The notes: a model not told the origin generated them from the letters alone. Shown: positions 33,950-42,313, numbered from the stretch's first letter. The stretch is 64,000 nucleotides of DNA from CAYZMS01 sp964479625 (GCA_964479625.1 CAYZMS010000002.1:128269-192268); one strand, 5' to 3'. Program-made: numbers and translations.

Positions 33950-34271
33950 GATTTTAGTCTTGAATGGAAAAGTGTAAAAGATTAGAGATCCAAGGCATCT
34001 GGAAGTTTAGTTTGAAAACAGATAATAGTTGCTCCCGGTTTAATCTTCAGCTTGGCAAGGGTCCCGTACAATGCACTAAATAGGGATTAGCCTTCTATCC
34101 AGAAAGCAAGCCTTTAAGGAATAAGAACAAGAGCAAAGTACAACAAAAAAATGGTACTAGAAACGCAAATATGCGGAAGGTGAAGTCAAATTAAGGCTGG
34201 ACTTCACCCTCCACGATTATTTAGCATTAGGAGCACTTGCCGAGGCTAATGCTTTCTACAAAAGAATGAGC
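33950..34271 (-). other. 322-bp leader between the bL38-like gene and rng
   Basis: No gene is visible. Two inverted repeats lie near its upstream end: GGTGAAGTC at 34179-34187 with GACTTCACC at 34200-34208, and AGCATTAG at 34223-34230 with CTAATGCT at 34246-34253. Neither is followed by a T-run on the minus strand, so they look like structured transcript rather than terminators. In E. coli the rne leader mediates feedback control; a similar role here is only a possibility. Confidence 0.45.
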
Positions 34272-34364
34272 TTATTTCTTCTTTTTATGGCGATTCTTAC
34301 GCAGGCGTTTTTTACGCTTATGCGTTGCAATCTTATGTCTTTTTCTTTTTTTTCCGCTTGGCAT
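34272..34364 (-). CDS. 30-residue basic protein, bL38-like ribosomal protein
   Basis: The frame starts ATG and encodes MPSGKKRKRHKIATHKRKK then RLRKNRHKKKK before a TAA. Nearly two thirds of the residues are Lys, Arg or His. To my recollection this sequence is almost invariant in Bacteroidota and corresponds to bL38, a small large-subunit protein first seen in a Flavobacterium ribosome structure. It lies 42 bases downstream of the TPR gene and upstream of rng, next to an HU gene, a neighbourhood I recall for this gene in related genomes. Too short for usual ORF cut-offs. Its coding nature is supported by the intact start, stop and composition; the name is from memory. Confidence 0.8.
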   Translation of the reverse strand: MPSGKKRKRHKIATHKRKKRLRKNRHKKKK

Positions 34365-34406
34365 AATACTTCTACAATTTAAATTGGTTTATCAAAATTT
34401 ATTTCT

Positions 34407-35198
34407 TTACCCGGCCTGTAAAAGTTGACATCGGCGAGTGTAATCTGCCGCTTGAGCGTCATCGTTAAGGCTGCGGTATGCCTCGGCAAGGAGGCAAATA
34501 GCCCGAATATTATTGGGATCAACCTCCAGGACGGTTTCTAAACGCTCAACAGCGCGTTCATATTGGCGCGTCTGGATAGCTAGACGCGCCAGATTATTAA
34601 GGATCATGGGTTCCCGGGGGTGGGCTCCGTCCAGTTCCCTCAACATCAAGATTCCCCTCATCGGGTTATCCTGCGGAGGATCCAGGGTGTAAACCAGGGC
34701 CAGATTAACCTTATGGGACAATTCTTCCGGGTTTAAGGAAACCGCAGCCTCAAAAGCTCGAACGGCACGACCGCTGGCGAAAGCTCTCGTACTTTCATCC
34801 CCGGCTTCCTGCAAGGCGATCGTATAGGTAGTGCCGGTAATAGCCCAACTTTCCTCCGTTTGCTCAATTTCAGCGATCTGTTGCGCATAATAACCCGACA
34901 TCACCGGATAACCATACTGGTACCACAAGCTGGACAACTCCCGGTAGCGAGCCGTACGGGTGGAGTCAACGACCGCCTCATCCAACCTTCTCTGCAAAGC
35001 TTCGACATTCGCAAGCTGATTGGCCGAGAGTCCCTTACTTGCCTTGGAAAGCAAAAGCGTAATGTCTGTGCTTTCCATTTGCAGAGCCTTGGTCTTTTCC
35101 AATTCCTTCTGTTCACTAGAGGTTTTACTCACCCCGAAATACAAAACAATCAAAAGAAGCACAGACCCAGCTATTGCCCCTATTTGCGCTTTAGTCAT
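34407..35198 (-). CDS. membrane-anchored tetratricopeptide-repeat protein
   Basis: A 263-residue protein with an N-terminal membrane helix (GAIAGSVLLLIVLYFGV, about residues 7-23), a helical spacer and at least three TPR units in its C-terminal half, for example AFEAAVSLNPEELSHKVNLAL, MILNNLARLAIQTRQYERAV and RLETVLEVDPNNIRAICLLA. The TPR part should lie outside the cytoplasm. It starts 19 bases after HU and is followed by the bL38-like gene, probably in one transcript. The role is unknown. Confidence 0.85.
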   Translation of the reverse strand: MTKAQIGAIAGSVLLLIVLYFGVSKTSSEQKELEKTKALQMESTDITLLLSKASKGLSANQLANVEALQRRLDEAVVDSTRTARYRELSSLWYQYGYPVMSGYYAQQIAEIEQTEESWAITGTTYTIALQEAGDESTRAFASGRAVRAFEAAVSLNPEELSHKVNLALVYTLDPPQDNPMRGILMLRELDGAHPREPMILNNLARLAIQTRQYERAVERLETVLEVDPNNIRAICLLAEAYRSLNDDAQAADYTRRCQLLQAG

Positions 35199-35217
35199 GG
35201 GGTTGATAAATTTCCAG

Positions 35218-35544
35218 TTAGTGATTTTCTGAAAGGCCGTTCGTCCGATCTTCCGGCAGATCCGATACGTTATCTTTTACTTGTTCAACGAAAATCTTCG
35301 CCGGTTTAAAGGCAGGAATGTAGTGCTCCGGAATCTCAATAGCAACGTTTTTCTTGATGTGACGGCCAATCTTCTTAGCCCGCTTCTTCACCACAAAACT
35401 ACCAAATCCACGAATATATACATTCTCACCCTCCGCCAGGGATGATTTTACTTCTCTGAAAAAAGTCTCCAGGGTCACCAAAACATCTACCTTAGGAACT
35501 CCCGTCTTGTCCGATATGGATGTTACTAGATCCGCTTTTCTCAT
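35218..35544 (-). CDS. HU/IHF family DNA-binding protein
   Basis: A 108-residue nucleoid protein. MRKADLVTSISDKTGVPKVDV forms the N-terminal helices, followed by the dimer core and beta arm GENVYIRGFGSFVVKKRAKK and HIKKNVAIEIPEHYIPAFKP, with the intercalating proline region (IPEHYIPAFKPA) as in HU and IHF. The last about 15 residues are an acidic and polar tail not in E. coli HU. It binds and bends DNA as a dimer. It heads the HU-TPR-bL38-rng group. Confidence 0.93.
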   Translation of the reverse strand: MRKADLVTSISDKTGVPKVDVLVTLETFFREVKSSLAEGENVYIRGFGSFVVKKRAKKIGRHIKKNVAIEIPEHYIPAFKPAKIFVEQVKDNVSDLPEDRTNGLSENH

Positions 35545-35934
35545 CGTTATTTACTGGTTTATAGTAAGTTATGAATGTTTTTCCTTCAAAAAAGGAGTCG
35601 CAAATTTCGAAAAATTATCCTTATAAAAAAAGGATCTTATTAATTATTTTAAAGCAATTCGCCTAGTAGTCAAGTATTTATACGTATTCGGCAGGTTCTA
35701 AAGGGCCAAAACCCATGTAAAGGACTAATATTACTGGGGATTGGTTTATCTTTAGGCCTGAGATTATCCAAAGGACAAATTCTCATTTTGTAAACCCGAT
35801 AGGAAGAGCCGGATGCTTGCCATTTCCCAGGATTGCATAAACTTCCCATCCTCGCTTTCCTTACCATCTTTAGTGGTTGTACTCTAGGCACCACTCGTTG
35901 TGATAAGCAGTTTTCAAAAAGAATAATCCGCTCT
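35545..35934. other. 390-bp divergent intergenic region between HU and yicC
   Basis: AT-rich upstream region of the divergent HU and yicC genes. I found no gene with a plausible product and no exact TAnnTTTG box; TATCTTTA near 35748 on the plus strand is one base off. An open frame upstream of yicC (from 35833) is not supported as coding. Confidence 0.5.
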
Positions 35935-36810
35935 ATGCTTTTTTCTATGACTGGCTACGGCCGAAGTAAAGTTGACTTTCAGGACAAGGTCATTACCGTC
36001 GAGATTCGATCCTTAAATAGCAAATACACTGATCTTCGAATTAAGTTGCCTAACCAGTATAAAGAAAAAGAACCCGACATTAGAAAGTTAATCACTGACC
36101 GTATCGAAAGGGGAAAAGTGGACTTTGCTATTGAACTAAGTAATGGATCGGGAGAAGATAACTACAGCCTCAACATTCCTCTTTTTAAAAAGTACTATTC
36201 GGAGCTCAAACTACTTTCCGATGAATTGGGAGAGCATCCCAAGGAAATTACCTCCGCCATTTTACGACTTCCCAATGTGGTGACCTCTCAGCAGGCTGAC
36301 CTGGCAGAGGAAGAATGGCAAATTGTCTTACAAGGCGTACAGGAGGCTTTGCAGCGCTTTGATGCCTTTCGCGAAAAAGAAGGCCAGGTCATGGAAGCCG
36401 ATATGCGGGAACGCTGCCAAATTATCCTGGACCTTTTAGACCAGGTAAGCCCTTTCGAGCAGGAACGTATTGAAAAGATGCGCGCCCGAATGCAACAAAA
36501 CATGGAGGAATTCCTGGGCCGGGAAAACGTAGATGAAAACCGTTTCGAACAGGAAATGCTCTTCTATTTGGAAAAAATGGATATAACAGAGGAAAAACTC
36601 CGGCTTCGACAACATTGTGATCACTTCCAGGAAGTCATCCAAAACGACCAAACCCAAAAGGGAAAAAAACTGAGCTTCATTGGACAGGAAATTGGACGGG
36701 AGATCAATACCCTGGGGGCCAAAGCCTATTCCTTCGGGATTCAACGATTGGTGGTCAGTATGAAAGATGAACTTGAAAAAATAAAGGAGCAGGTAGCAAA
36801 CTCACTCTAG
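35935..36810 (+). CDS. yicC: YicC family endoribonuclease
   Basis: A 291-residue protein of the YicC/YloC family, recently recognised as endoribonucleases. The N-terminal YicC domain starts MLFSMTGYGRSKVDF and includes SLNSKYTDLRIKLP; the C-terminal DUF1732 domain ends with IGQEIGREINTLGAKAYS and VVSMKDELEKIKEQVANSL. I chose the ATG at 35935 because the family starts at MTGYGR; the 34 codons upstream are not conserved in character. One base separates it from gmk, the usual neighbour, so the two are co-transcribed. Confidence 0.94.
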   Translation: MLFSMTGYGRSKVDFQDKVITVEIRSLNSKYTDLRIKLPNQYKEKEPDIRKLITDRIERGKVDFAIELSNGSGEDNYSLNIPLFKKYYSELKLLSDELGEHPKEITSAILRLPNVVTSQQADLAEEEWQIVLQGVQEALQRFDAFREKEGQVMEADMRERCQIILDLLDQVSPFEQERIEKMRARMQQNMEEFLGRENVDENRFEQEMLFYLEKMDITEEKLRLRQHCDHFQEVIQNDQTQKGKKLSFIGQEIGREINTLGAKAYSFGIQRLVVSMKDELEKIKEQVANSL

Positions 36811-36811
36811 C

Positions 36812-37381
36812 ATGGGTAAACTCATTATTTTTACTGCCCCTTCCGGCGCAGGGAAAACAACTATTGTTCGACACCTTTTACAACAAAACCATTCCTTAGC
36901 TTTTTCTGTTTCGGCTACTACCCGTTCGCCCCGACCCGGGGAGATCCATGGCAGGGATTACTATTTTTTTAGCAAAGCCGATTTTGAACAGGCTATTCGA
37001 AACGAAGCCTTCGCCGAATGGGAAGAGGTATATCAAGGTCTTTTCTACGGAACCCTGCGCTCAGAGATCGATCGCTTATGGAAGGCTGGAAAACACGTAC
37101 TCTTTGACATTGATGTAAAAGGTGCCATGAGCCTTAAACAGCAATATCCCGAACAAACCCTCACTGTTTTCGTTATGCCTCCCAGCCCCGAGACCCTATT
37201 CGAACGCCTTCGCGCGAGAAGCACGGAGACAGAGGCCAGCTTGCAAAAACGCCTCGCCAAGGCAAAAGAAGAATTGCTTTTTGTAAACAAATGCGACAAG
37301 ATCCTGGTTAATAATGTGTTGGAAAATGCGCTGGAAGAGGCAGAAAATTTGGTGCATGCTTTTTTAAACGAACCTTTATGA
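36812..37381 (+). CDS. gmk: guanylate kinase
   Basis: A 189-residue kinase that phosphorylates GMP to GDP with ATP. The P-loop is APSGAGKTTIV, the GMP-binding region is SVSATTRSPRPGEIHGRDY, and YGTLRSEIDRLW and DIDVKGAMSLK follow. Length is normal for the family. It lies between yicC (one base gap) and apaG (ATGA overlap). Confidence 0.97.
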   Translation: MGKLIIFTAPSGAGKTTIVRHLLQQNHSLAFSVSATTRSPRPGEIHGRDYYFFSKADFEQAIRNEAFAEWEEVYQGLFYGTLRSEIDRLWKAGKHVLFDIDVKGAMSLKQQYPEQTLTVFVMPPSPETLFERLRARSTETEASLQKRLAKAKEELLFVNKCDKILVNNVLENALEEAENLVHAFLNEPL

Positions 37382-37764
37382 ACACATTTACCACTAATGA
37401 CATCAAGGTTAGCGTAGAGCCAAGTTACCAGTCCGGCTATTCAAAACCAGTTGATCAAAAATTCATTTTTGCCTATCATATTACCATCGAAAATCTAAGT
37501 GCCCAGACTGTCCAGCTTTTACGAAGACACTGGACAATTGTCGATTCGAACGGTAAGGTTCGAGTTGTTGAAGGGGAAGGCGTCATCGGTAGGTGCCCCA
37601 TCCTGGAACCAAATGAAACCCACCAATACGTATCCTGGTGCCCTCTGGAAACAGAGATTGGCAAAATGAAAGGTTCCTATTTAATGAAAGACTTAAAAGA
37701 TTCCCACGAATTTCAGGTGATCATTCCCGAGTTTCAGCTCATTGCTCCCTTTATCCTCAATTGA
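37378..37764 (+). CDS. apaG: ApaG/DUF525 domain protein
   Basis: A 128-residue beta-sandwich protein of the ApaG family. FIFAYHITIENLSAQTVQLLRR and the GxGxxG-like EGEGVIGRCPILEPNE are the family hallmarks, followed by YVSWCPLETEIGKMKGSY. ApaG has been associated with divalent-cation efflux phenotypes, but its biochemical role remains unclear. The ATG overlaps the gmk stop. The NRAMP-like transporter gene follows after 61 bases, a suggestive but unproven link to metal homeostasis. Confidence 0.93.
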   Translation: MNTFTTNDIKVSVEPSYQSGYSKPVDQKFIFAYHITIENLSAQTVQLLRRHWTIVDSNGKVRVVEGEGVIGRCPILEPNETHQYVSWCPLETEIGKMKGSYLMKDLKDSHEFQVIIPEFQLIAPFILN

Positions 37765-37825
37765 TAACGGATAATTCAGGGAGCTCTTTTTAGGCCAGAT
37801 TCAAAACAAAGGCTATCTTCAATAA

Positions 37826-39154
37826 ATGCCACCCTGGAAAAATCGATTATCCTCCGTATTGTTCTGGTCTGTGATTTCAGCTGCCTTTATAGGGCCCGGT
37901 ACGGTTACAACGGCAGCCCGTGCAGGTGCAGATTTTCAACTTCAACTCCTCTGGGCACTGGTATTCTCCACGATTGCGACCATAGTTTTACAGGAAATGG
38001 CTGCGCGATTAACCCTTGTTTCCGACCAAAACCTGGGCCAGGTCATTGCTAAACAATATAGAGGAAATACCCATCGGGTACAATGGTTTCTTTTTCTGGC
38101 CATCGCTTTAGGGTGTGCTGCCTATCAGGCTGGAAATATGCTGGGAGCCATTGCAGGCCTTACCCTTATTTTTCCGGTAAATCGCATCTGGCCTGGCCTG
38201 GGTATAGCTCTCTTGGCTTTGCTTATCCTTCGACAAAATCAACCTAGGCGCATCGCCAAGACCTTGGGTATTTTGGTGGCGATAATGGGTATTTTGTTTT
38301 TGTATGTTGCGCTACAAAGCCCAGTTTCCATAATAGACATAAGCCGGCATTTATTAAAGGTAGAATTACCGGAAGGCTCTGCCCTCTTAGCAATAGGTTT
38401 GATCGGGACCACCATTGTTCCGTATAACCTTTTTCTTGCTTCCGGGCTTAGCGCCGGCCAATCCTTAAAGGAAATGCGCGGCGGCCTGATTGTCGCCGTT
38501 TTGCTTGGAGGAGTGATTTCTATTGCGATCCTTATTGTGGGCAATACCGTGACCGGTACATTTAGCTTTGAGGCACTAGCAGTGGCCTTGGAAAACCGCC
38601 TTGGGAGCTGGGCAACCGCCTTTTTTGGTTTTGGCCTTTTCGCAGCAGGACTGAGCTCTTCTGTGACAGCTCCTTTAGCTACTGCCATTACCGGTCAATC
38701 CCTTTTGGGCCGTAATGGAACATCATGGGGAAATCGATCAAGGCAATTCCAGTGGAGTTGGGGAGCTATTTTGATCATTGGGCTCCTTTTTAGTTTATTG
38801 GATATTCGGCCGATTCCGGCTATTATCCTTGCTCAGGCCATTAATGCATTTTTACTCCCTCTGGTTGCCGGTTTTTTGTTGCTTGCTGCAAACGACCAAA
38901 GCCTTTTAGGGGCCAAACTGGTAAATAAGTTACCAAACAATTTTTTTGGTCTTATCGTGGTCGGAGTTTCTGTTTTTTTGGGTATTCACAATTTGTTACG
39001 CCTGGCAAATAGTTGGATTCCGGTCTTTGAAACGGACTTAACCTGGCCGTTTTGGATAAATGCTCTGATTAGCCTGGCGATCACCTTCTGGCTTGGCCAG
39101 TTGATCCATAAACAAAAAAGGAAGGCTGCTCCAAAAGGTAATATCCCTTTTTGA
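37826..39154 (+). CDS. NRAMP-like transporter with altered metal site
   Basis: A 442-residue membrane protein with about 11 helices and the NRAMP fold. The start FIGPGTVTTAARAGADF corresponds to the DPGN region of helix 1, but the metal-binding aspartate is G23 and the asparagine is T26. In helix 6 the MPH motif becomes V198-P199-Y200 in TTIVPYNLFLASG. Both residues that bind Mn or Fe in classical members are therefore missing. Such GPGT proteins occur in Bacteroidota under the NRAMP name; their substrate may not be a transition metal. Its 3-prime end overlaps a hairpin facing the convergent aminotransferase gene. Confidence 0.88.
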   Translation: MPPWKNRLSSVLFWSVISAAFIGPGTVTTAARAGADFQLQLLWALVFSTIATIVLQEMAARLTLVSDQNLGQVIAKQYRGNTHRVQWFLFLAIALGCAAYQAGNMLGAIAGLTLIFPVNRIWPGLGIALLALLILRQNQPRRIAKTLGILVAIMGILFLYVALQSPVSIIDISRHLLKVELPEGSALLAIGLIGTTIVPYNLFLASGLSAGQSLKEMRGGLIVAVLLGGVISIAILIVGNTVTGTFSFEALAVALENRLGSWATAFFGFGLFAAGLSSSVTAPLATAITGQSLLGRNGTSWGNRSRQFQWSWGAILIIGLLFSLLDIRPIPAIILAQAINAFLLPLVAGFLLLAANDQSLLGAKLVNKLPNNFFGLIVVGVSVFLGIHNLLRLANSWIPVFETDLTWPFWINALISLAITFWLGQLIHKQKRKAAPKGNIPF

Positions 39155-39184
39155 AGCAGCCTCGTTCTAATTCGCTGGAATTAG
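39123..39184. terminator. hairpins between convergent genes
   Basis: AGGCTGCT (39123-39130) pairs with AGCAGCCT (39155-39162) and the inner CAAAAGG/CCTTTTTG can pair with one bulge, forming a long hairpin over the stop codon of the transporter. A second, shorter hairpin CTAATTC/GAATTAG lies at 39167-39184. Together they probably end transcription from both sides; a clean T-run is lacking. Confidence 0.5.
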
Positions 39185-39188
39185 CTTA

Positions 39189-40448
39189 TCAGACCAATGG
39201 AGAAACCTCTACCTGAGGCATTCCTCTTTCGTATTCTCCTTTATCCAGTTTGGCGCGACAGGCCTTAAAGGCATCAATGGTTTCCTGTACATCCTGCTCG
39301 GAGTGGGCAGCCGTTGGGATCAACCGCAACAACAGGATACCCTTCGGAATAATTGGGTACATTACCGGAGAGCAGAAAACATGATAATTTTCTCTCATAT
39401 CATATACTAGGTTGGCCACTTCGCTCACAGAGCCGTGCATGTAGACAGGAGTGACGCAACTGCTGGTGGTTCCAAGGTCGAAACCTGCTTCCCGCAATCC
39501 ATTTTGAAGCATATGGACATTACGCCACAATTTTTCCCGCAATTCCGGCATGGTACGCAGCATCTCCAACCTTTTCAGGTTACCGACAACCAAAGGCATG
39601 GGCAGGGACTTTGCAAAAATCTGGGAGCGTAGGTTGTAGCGGAAATAGGAAATCGTATCGCGATCAGCAGCTACAAAAGCGCCAATACTTGCCATAGATT
39701 TTGCAAAGGTCGAAAAGTATACGTCGATCTGATCCTGAACCCCTTGCGCTTCACCAGCTCCAGCACCGGTTTCACCCAAGACGCCAAAGCCGTGGGCATC
39801 GTCCACGAGGAAGGTAAAGTTATATTGGTCCTTCATGCTTACAATCTCCTTCAGAATTCCCTGGTTGCCTCGCATCCCAAAAACTCCTTCGGAGATCACG
39901 AGAATCCCTCCACCGCTTTTTTGGGCAAAAATATCTGCTTTGGCCAGTTGCTTTTTGAAGCTTTCGAAATCGTTGTGTTCAAAGGGTAGTCGTTTACCCA
40001 TATGCATCCGGATACCATCGTAAATACAGGCATGCGAATCCTTATCATAGACAATGACATCATGGCGATCTACCAATGCATCAACGATTGACATTATCCC
40101 CTGATATCCAAAATTAAGTAATAAGCCACTTCCTTTTTGAACAAACTCGGCCAACTCGCGCTCCAGGCGTTCGTGGTAATCGGATTCACCCGACATGATT
40201 CTGGCGCCCATTGGGTAAGCTAACCCCCATTCACGACTTGCCTCTTCGTCAATTTTACGAATTTCCGGATGATTGGCCAGGCCCAGGTAACTATTAATAC
40301 TCCAAATGATTTTCTCTTGACCTTTAAATTGCATCCGTGGTCCGATTTCTCCTTCCAGCTTTGGGAAAGAGTAGTAACCATGGCTCACTTGGGAGTATTG
40401 ACCGAGAGGCCCCATTCCCCGGGACTTCACTTTTTCCAGAATGTCCAT
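39189..40448 (-). CDS. alpha-oxoamine synthase (serine palmitoyltransferase/KBL/CapA-like)
   Basis: A 419-residue PLP enzyme that condenses an amino acid with an acyl thioester. SYLGLANHPEIR, the DDAHGFGVLGETGAG region (D216, H219) and the PLP-binding lysine K250 in FSTFAKSMASIGAF are intact. Candidates are serine palmitoyltransferase, glycine C-acetyltransferase and the cysteate acyltransferase of sulfonolipid synthesis. No biotin or threonine-degradation genes flank it, and the N-terminal extension (residues 1-45) fits the lipid-forming types better. I therefore favour a sphingolipid or sulfonolipid role, without certainty. It is followed upstream by a rhodanese gene on the same strand. Confidence 0.88.
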   Translation of the reverse strand: MDILEKVKSRGMGPLGQYSQVSHGYYSFPKLEGEIGPRMQFKGQEKIIWSINSYLGLANHPEIRKIDEEASREWGLAYPMGARIMSGESDYHERLERELAEFVQKGSGLLLNFGYQGIMSIVDALVDRHDVIVYDKDSHACIYDGIRMHMGKRLPFEHNDFESFKKQLAKADIFAQKSGGGILVISEGVFGMRGNQGILKEIVSMKDQYNFTFLVDDAHGFGVLGETGAGAGEAQGVQDQIDVYFSTFAKSMASIGAFVAADRDTISYFRYNLRSQIFAKSLPMPLVVGNLKRLEMLRTMPELREKLWRNVHMLQNGLREAGFDLGTTSSCVTPVYMHGSVSEVANLVYDMRENYHVFCSPVMYPIIPKGILLLRLIPTAAHSEQDVQETIDAFKACRAKLDKGEYERGMPQVEVSPLV

Positions 40449-40485
40449 CTCAATTCATTTTGAGTTATTGAATCCCGGTAAATAC

Positions 40486-41034
40486 TTACCAGGTTTTTTG
40501 TATTTCCCTATTATCTACCCATTTACTCCAATTCCTATTATAAGTATGAAGCAAATTTGTCTTATTTCCAAAACGATCTTCCAAAGGGTAACCTCTATTT
40601 GCCCATTCGAAGATACTCCCGTACAGGTTTTGAACCTTAATGTACCCCATAGATCTGAGGCGGTCTCCCATTTTCTCACTTCGATACCCGATCGAACAAT
40701 ACAACACCATCCGGGTATTTTTTGGGATGTTCTCTAAGGCTGATTCCTCGAAGCTCCCCCCATAACCCACAAACAAGGCACCGGGAATATGGCTTTGGTC
40801 GAATTCTTCCCGCTTACGCGCATCCAATAGAATGACCTCATCCCTTTGCTCTTTTAACTCGTCTACCCCAATTACCGGAGTGGAAAAACGGAGCATGCTT
40901 GCGATTTTTTTATCGAAGTCCTGATTTTCCACCTTGGGTCTGTTTTCCGGAACAGGGTGCTGCGCACAACTGATGGGTAAAAATACCAGCATCATTTTTA
41001 AAATATTCCAAAATTTAAAGGGTAAACGTGCCAT
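40486..41034 (-). CDS. rhodanese-domain lipoprotein
   Basis: A 182-residue exported lipoprotein. The signal segment ends in the lipobox LPISC (C23), and a rhodanese domain spans about residues 55-150: VILLDARKREEFDQSHIPGAL, with active cysteine C113 in LYCSIGYRSEKMG. It could carry persulfide or transfer sulfur in the periplasm. The C-terminal tail (NLLHTYNRNWSKW) is extra. It sits 12 bases downstream of mvaD and upstream of the alpha-oxoamine synthase. If the latter makes sulfonolipids, a sulfur-handling neighbour would make sense, but this is conjecture. Confidence 0.87.
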   Translation of the reverse strand: MARLPFKFWNILKMMLVFLPISCAQHPVPENRPKVENQDFDKKIASMLRFSTPVIGVDELKEQRDEVILLDARKREEFDQSHIPGALFVGYGGSFEESALENIPKNTRMVLYCSIGYRSEKMGDRLRSMGYIKVQNLYGSIFEWANRGYPLEDRFGNKTNLLHTYNRNWSKWVDNREIQKTW

Positions 41035-41046
41035 TTTACGGGTGTT

Positions 41047-42141
41047 TTACAATTCCAGTGGGCCTTGCCCCACTTTATCTGCAATGTAGCGCTTCTCCTC
41101 TGCCCAGCCGACCAACTCTTCCTCCATAAAGGCTCGAACAACTCCCTGCTCTGAGGCCGGATAAAGTAAGTGGATGTTGGGACCTGCATCCAGGGTAAAG
41201 AACAAAGGGGTTTTACTTTCCTTTCGAAATTGCCTAACGGCCTGGATCACTGCCAGGCTATTTGGTTCCATTAAGACGTAAGGTGGGCTGGAAGTCATCA
41301 TTAATGCATGCAAACTTAAAGCCTCTTGTTCTACTATTGCTCCAAACTGCTCCAGATCCCCTGTCTTCATGGCATTTAAAAGAGCTGTTAAATTTTCGTT
41401 AGCTTGCTGATAACGCGCTGGAGCAAAAGGATTGTCTTCCATTAATTGATGTCCGGCGCGGCTGGAAACCGATTTTTCCTGTTTACTGATGATCAGAATA
41501 TCGTCACAAAAGTCCAGAAAAACAGAATTTACCCATTCCCTGCATGGAATGGCGAATTCGTCAGAACTTCCTTCTAAAACCTCACTTTTCCCCCAGGCCG
41601 CCAGTCCGGGATAAACAGACCGACAAGCGCTACCGGAACCCAGACGGGAGAGGTAAGAAGCTTTTTTGAAAAAGTCAGGCCCCTTTTCCATCTTCCCTTG
41701 AAGGCGGTGCTCAATACTACATAGGCAGAGTGCCAAAGCGCTCATTCCAGAGGCAGAAGAAGCGATCCCCGCAGAATGTGGGAAGGTATTGCTGCTATCT
41801 ATAAATAATTCATAAGCTTTTAAAAAGGGAAAAACCGGCATCAAGCCCTGAAGATAACTGGAGATCTTACCAACAAAATCGGGCCTTGGCCTACCTTCAA
41901 ATTGAAACTGAAATAAGGGCTCCTTTGTAGTCTTGCCTTTTGGCAGAGGTTTAAATTTTACCTGGGTCTCGGTGTGGGCTTCAGAAAGGGTAAAGCTTAT
42001 AGAAGGGTTACGAGGTAGCTGTCGACCATGCTTCCCCCAATATTTGACGAGTGCGATATTGGAAGGGCTCCGCCAGGATACCATATCGACTCCCTTTTCA
42101 AGAAGCTTACCTGCTGCATTATCCCTATTTATTTCATTCAT
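41047..42141 (-). CDS. mvaD: diphosphomevalonate decarboxylase
   Basis: A 364-residue GHMP-superfamily enzyme that converts mevalonate 5-diphosphate to isopentenyl diphosphate with ATP. SPSNIALVKYWGKHGRQLPRN (within 21 residues, listed as SPSNIALVKYWGK and LPRNPSISFTL) marks the substrate-binding start, the GHMP motif is SGIASSASGMSALAL-like at about residue 140, and the LGSGSACRSVYPG loop follows. The ATG at 42141 gives MNEINRDN; an upstream TTG is less likely. It shows that this bacterium uses at least the lower mevalonate route for isoprenoids. No other pathway gene is in the window. Confidence 0.93.
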   Translation of the reverse strand: MNEINRDNAAGKLLEKGVDMVSWRSPSNIALVKYWGKHGRQLPRNPSISFTLSEAHTETQVKFKPLPKGKTTKEPLFQFQFEGRPRPDFVGKISSYLQGLMPVFPFLKAYELFIDSSNTFPHSAGIASSASGMSALALCLCSIEHRLQGKMEKGPDFFKKASYLSRLGSGSACRSVYPGLAAWGKSEVLEGSSDEFAIPCREWVNSVFLDFCDDILIISKQEKSVSSRAGHQLMEDNPFAPARYQQANENLTALLNAMKTGDLEQFGAIVEQEALSLHALMMTSSPPYVLMEPNSLAVIQAVRQFRKESKTPLFFTLDAGPNIHLLYPASEQGVVRAFMEEELVGWAEEKRYIADKVGQGPLEL

Positions 42142-42269
42142 TACTAAGCCCTTGTGAATCAAAAGACGAAATTACACATAGCCTTACAATTTAAAAACAC
42201 TGATTCGTAAAATTATTTTTGTGGCTGCAGATGACCAAACGCAAAGTATTGTTTGTCAAACACTTGAAC

Positions 42270-42301
42270 AAAAATGGGTCCGGAAATTCGGACCCATTTT
42301 T
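42270..42301 (-). terminator. intrinsic terminator after the M1 peptidase gene
   Basis: A perfect 13-bp stem (AAAAATGGGTCCG/CGGACCCATTTTT) with a GAAATT loop lies 12 bases after the stop of the M1 peptidase gene, ending in a short T-run on either strand. It separates that gene from mvaD. Confidence 0.85.
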
Positions 42302-42313
42302 ATTTCCCTAATC

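Noticed and set aside
35833..35934. N-terminal extension of yicC with an apparent lipobox-like FSGC
   Set aside because: The YicC family starts at the conserved MTGYGR and is cytoplasmic; the upstream residues are more likely untranslated.
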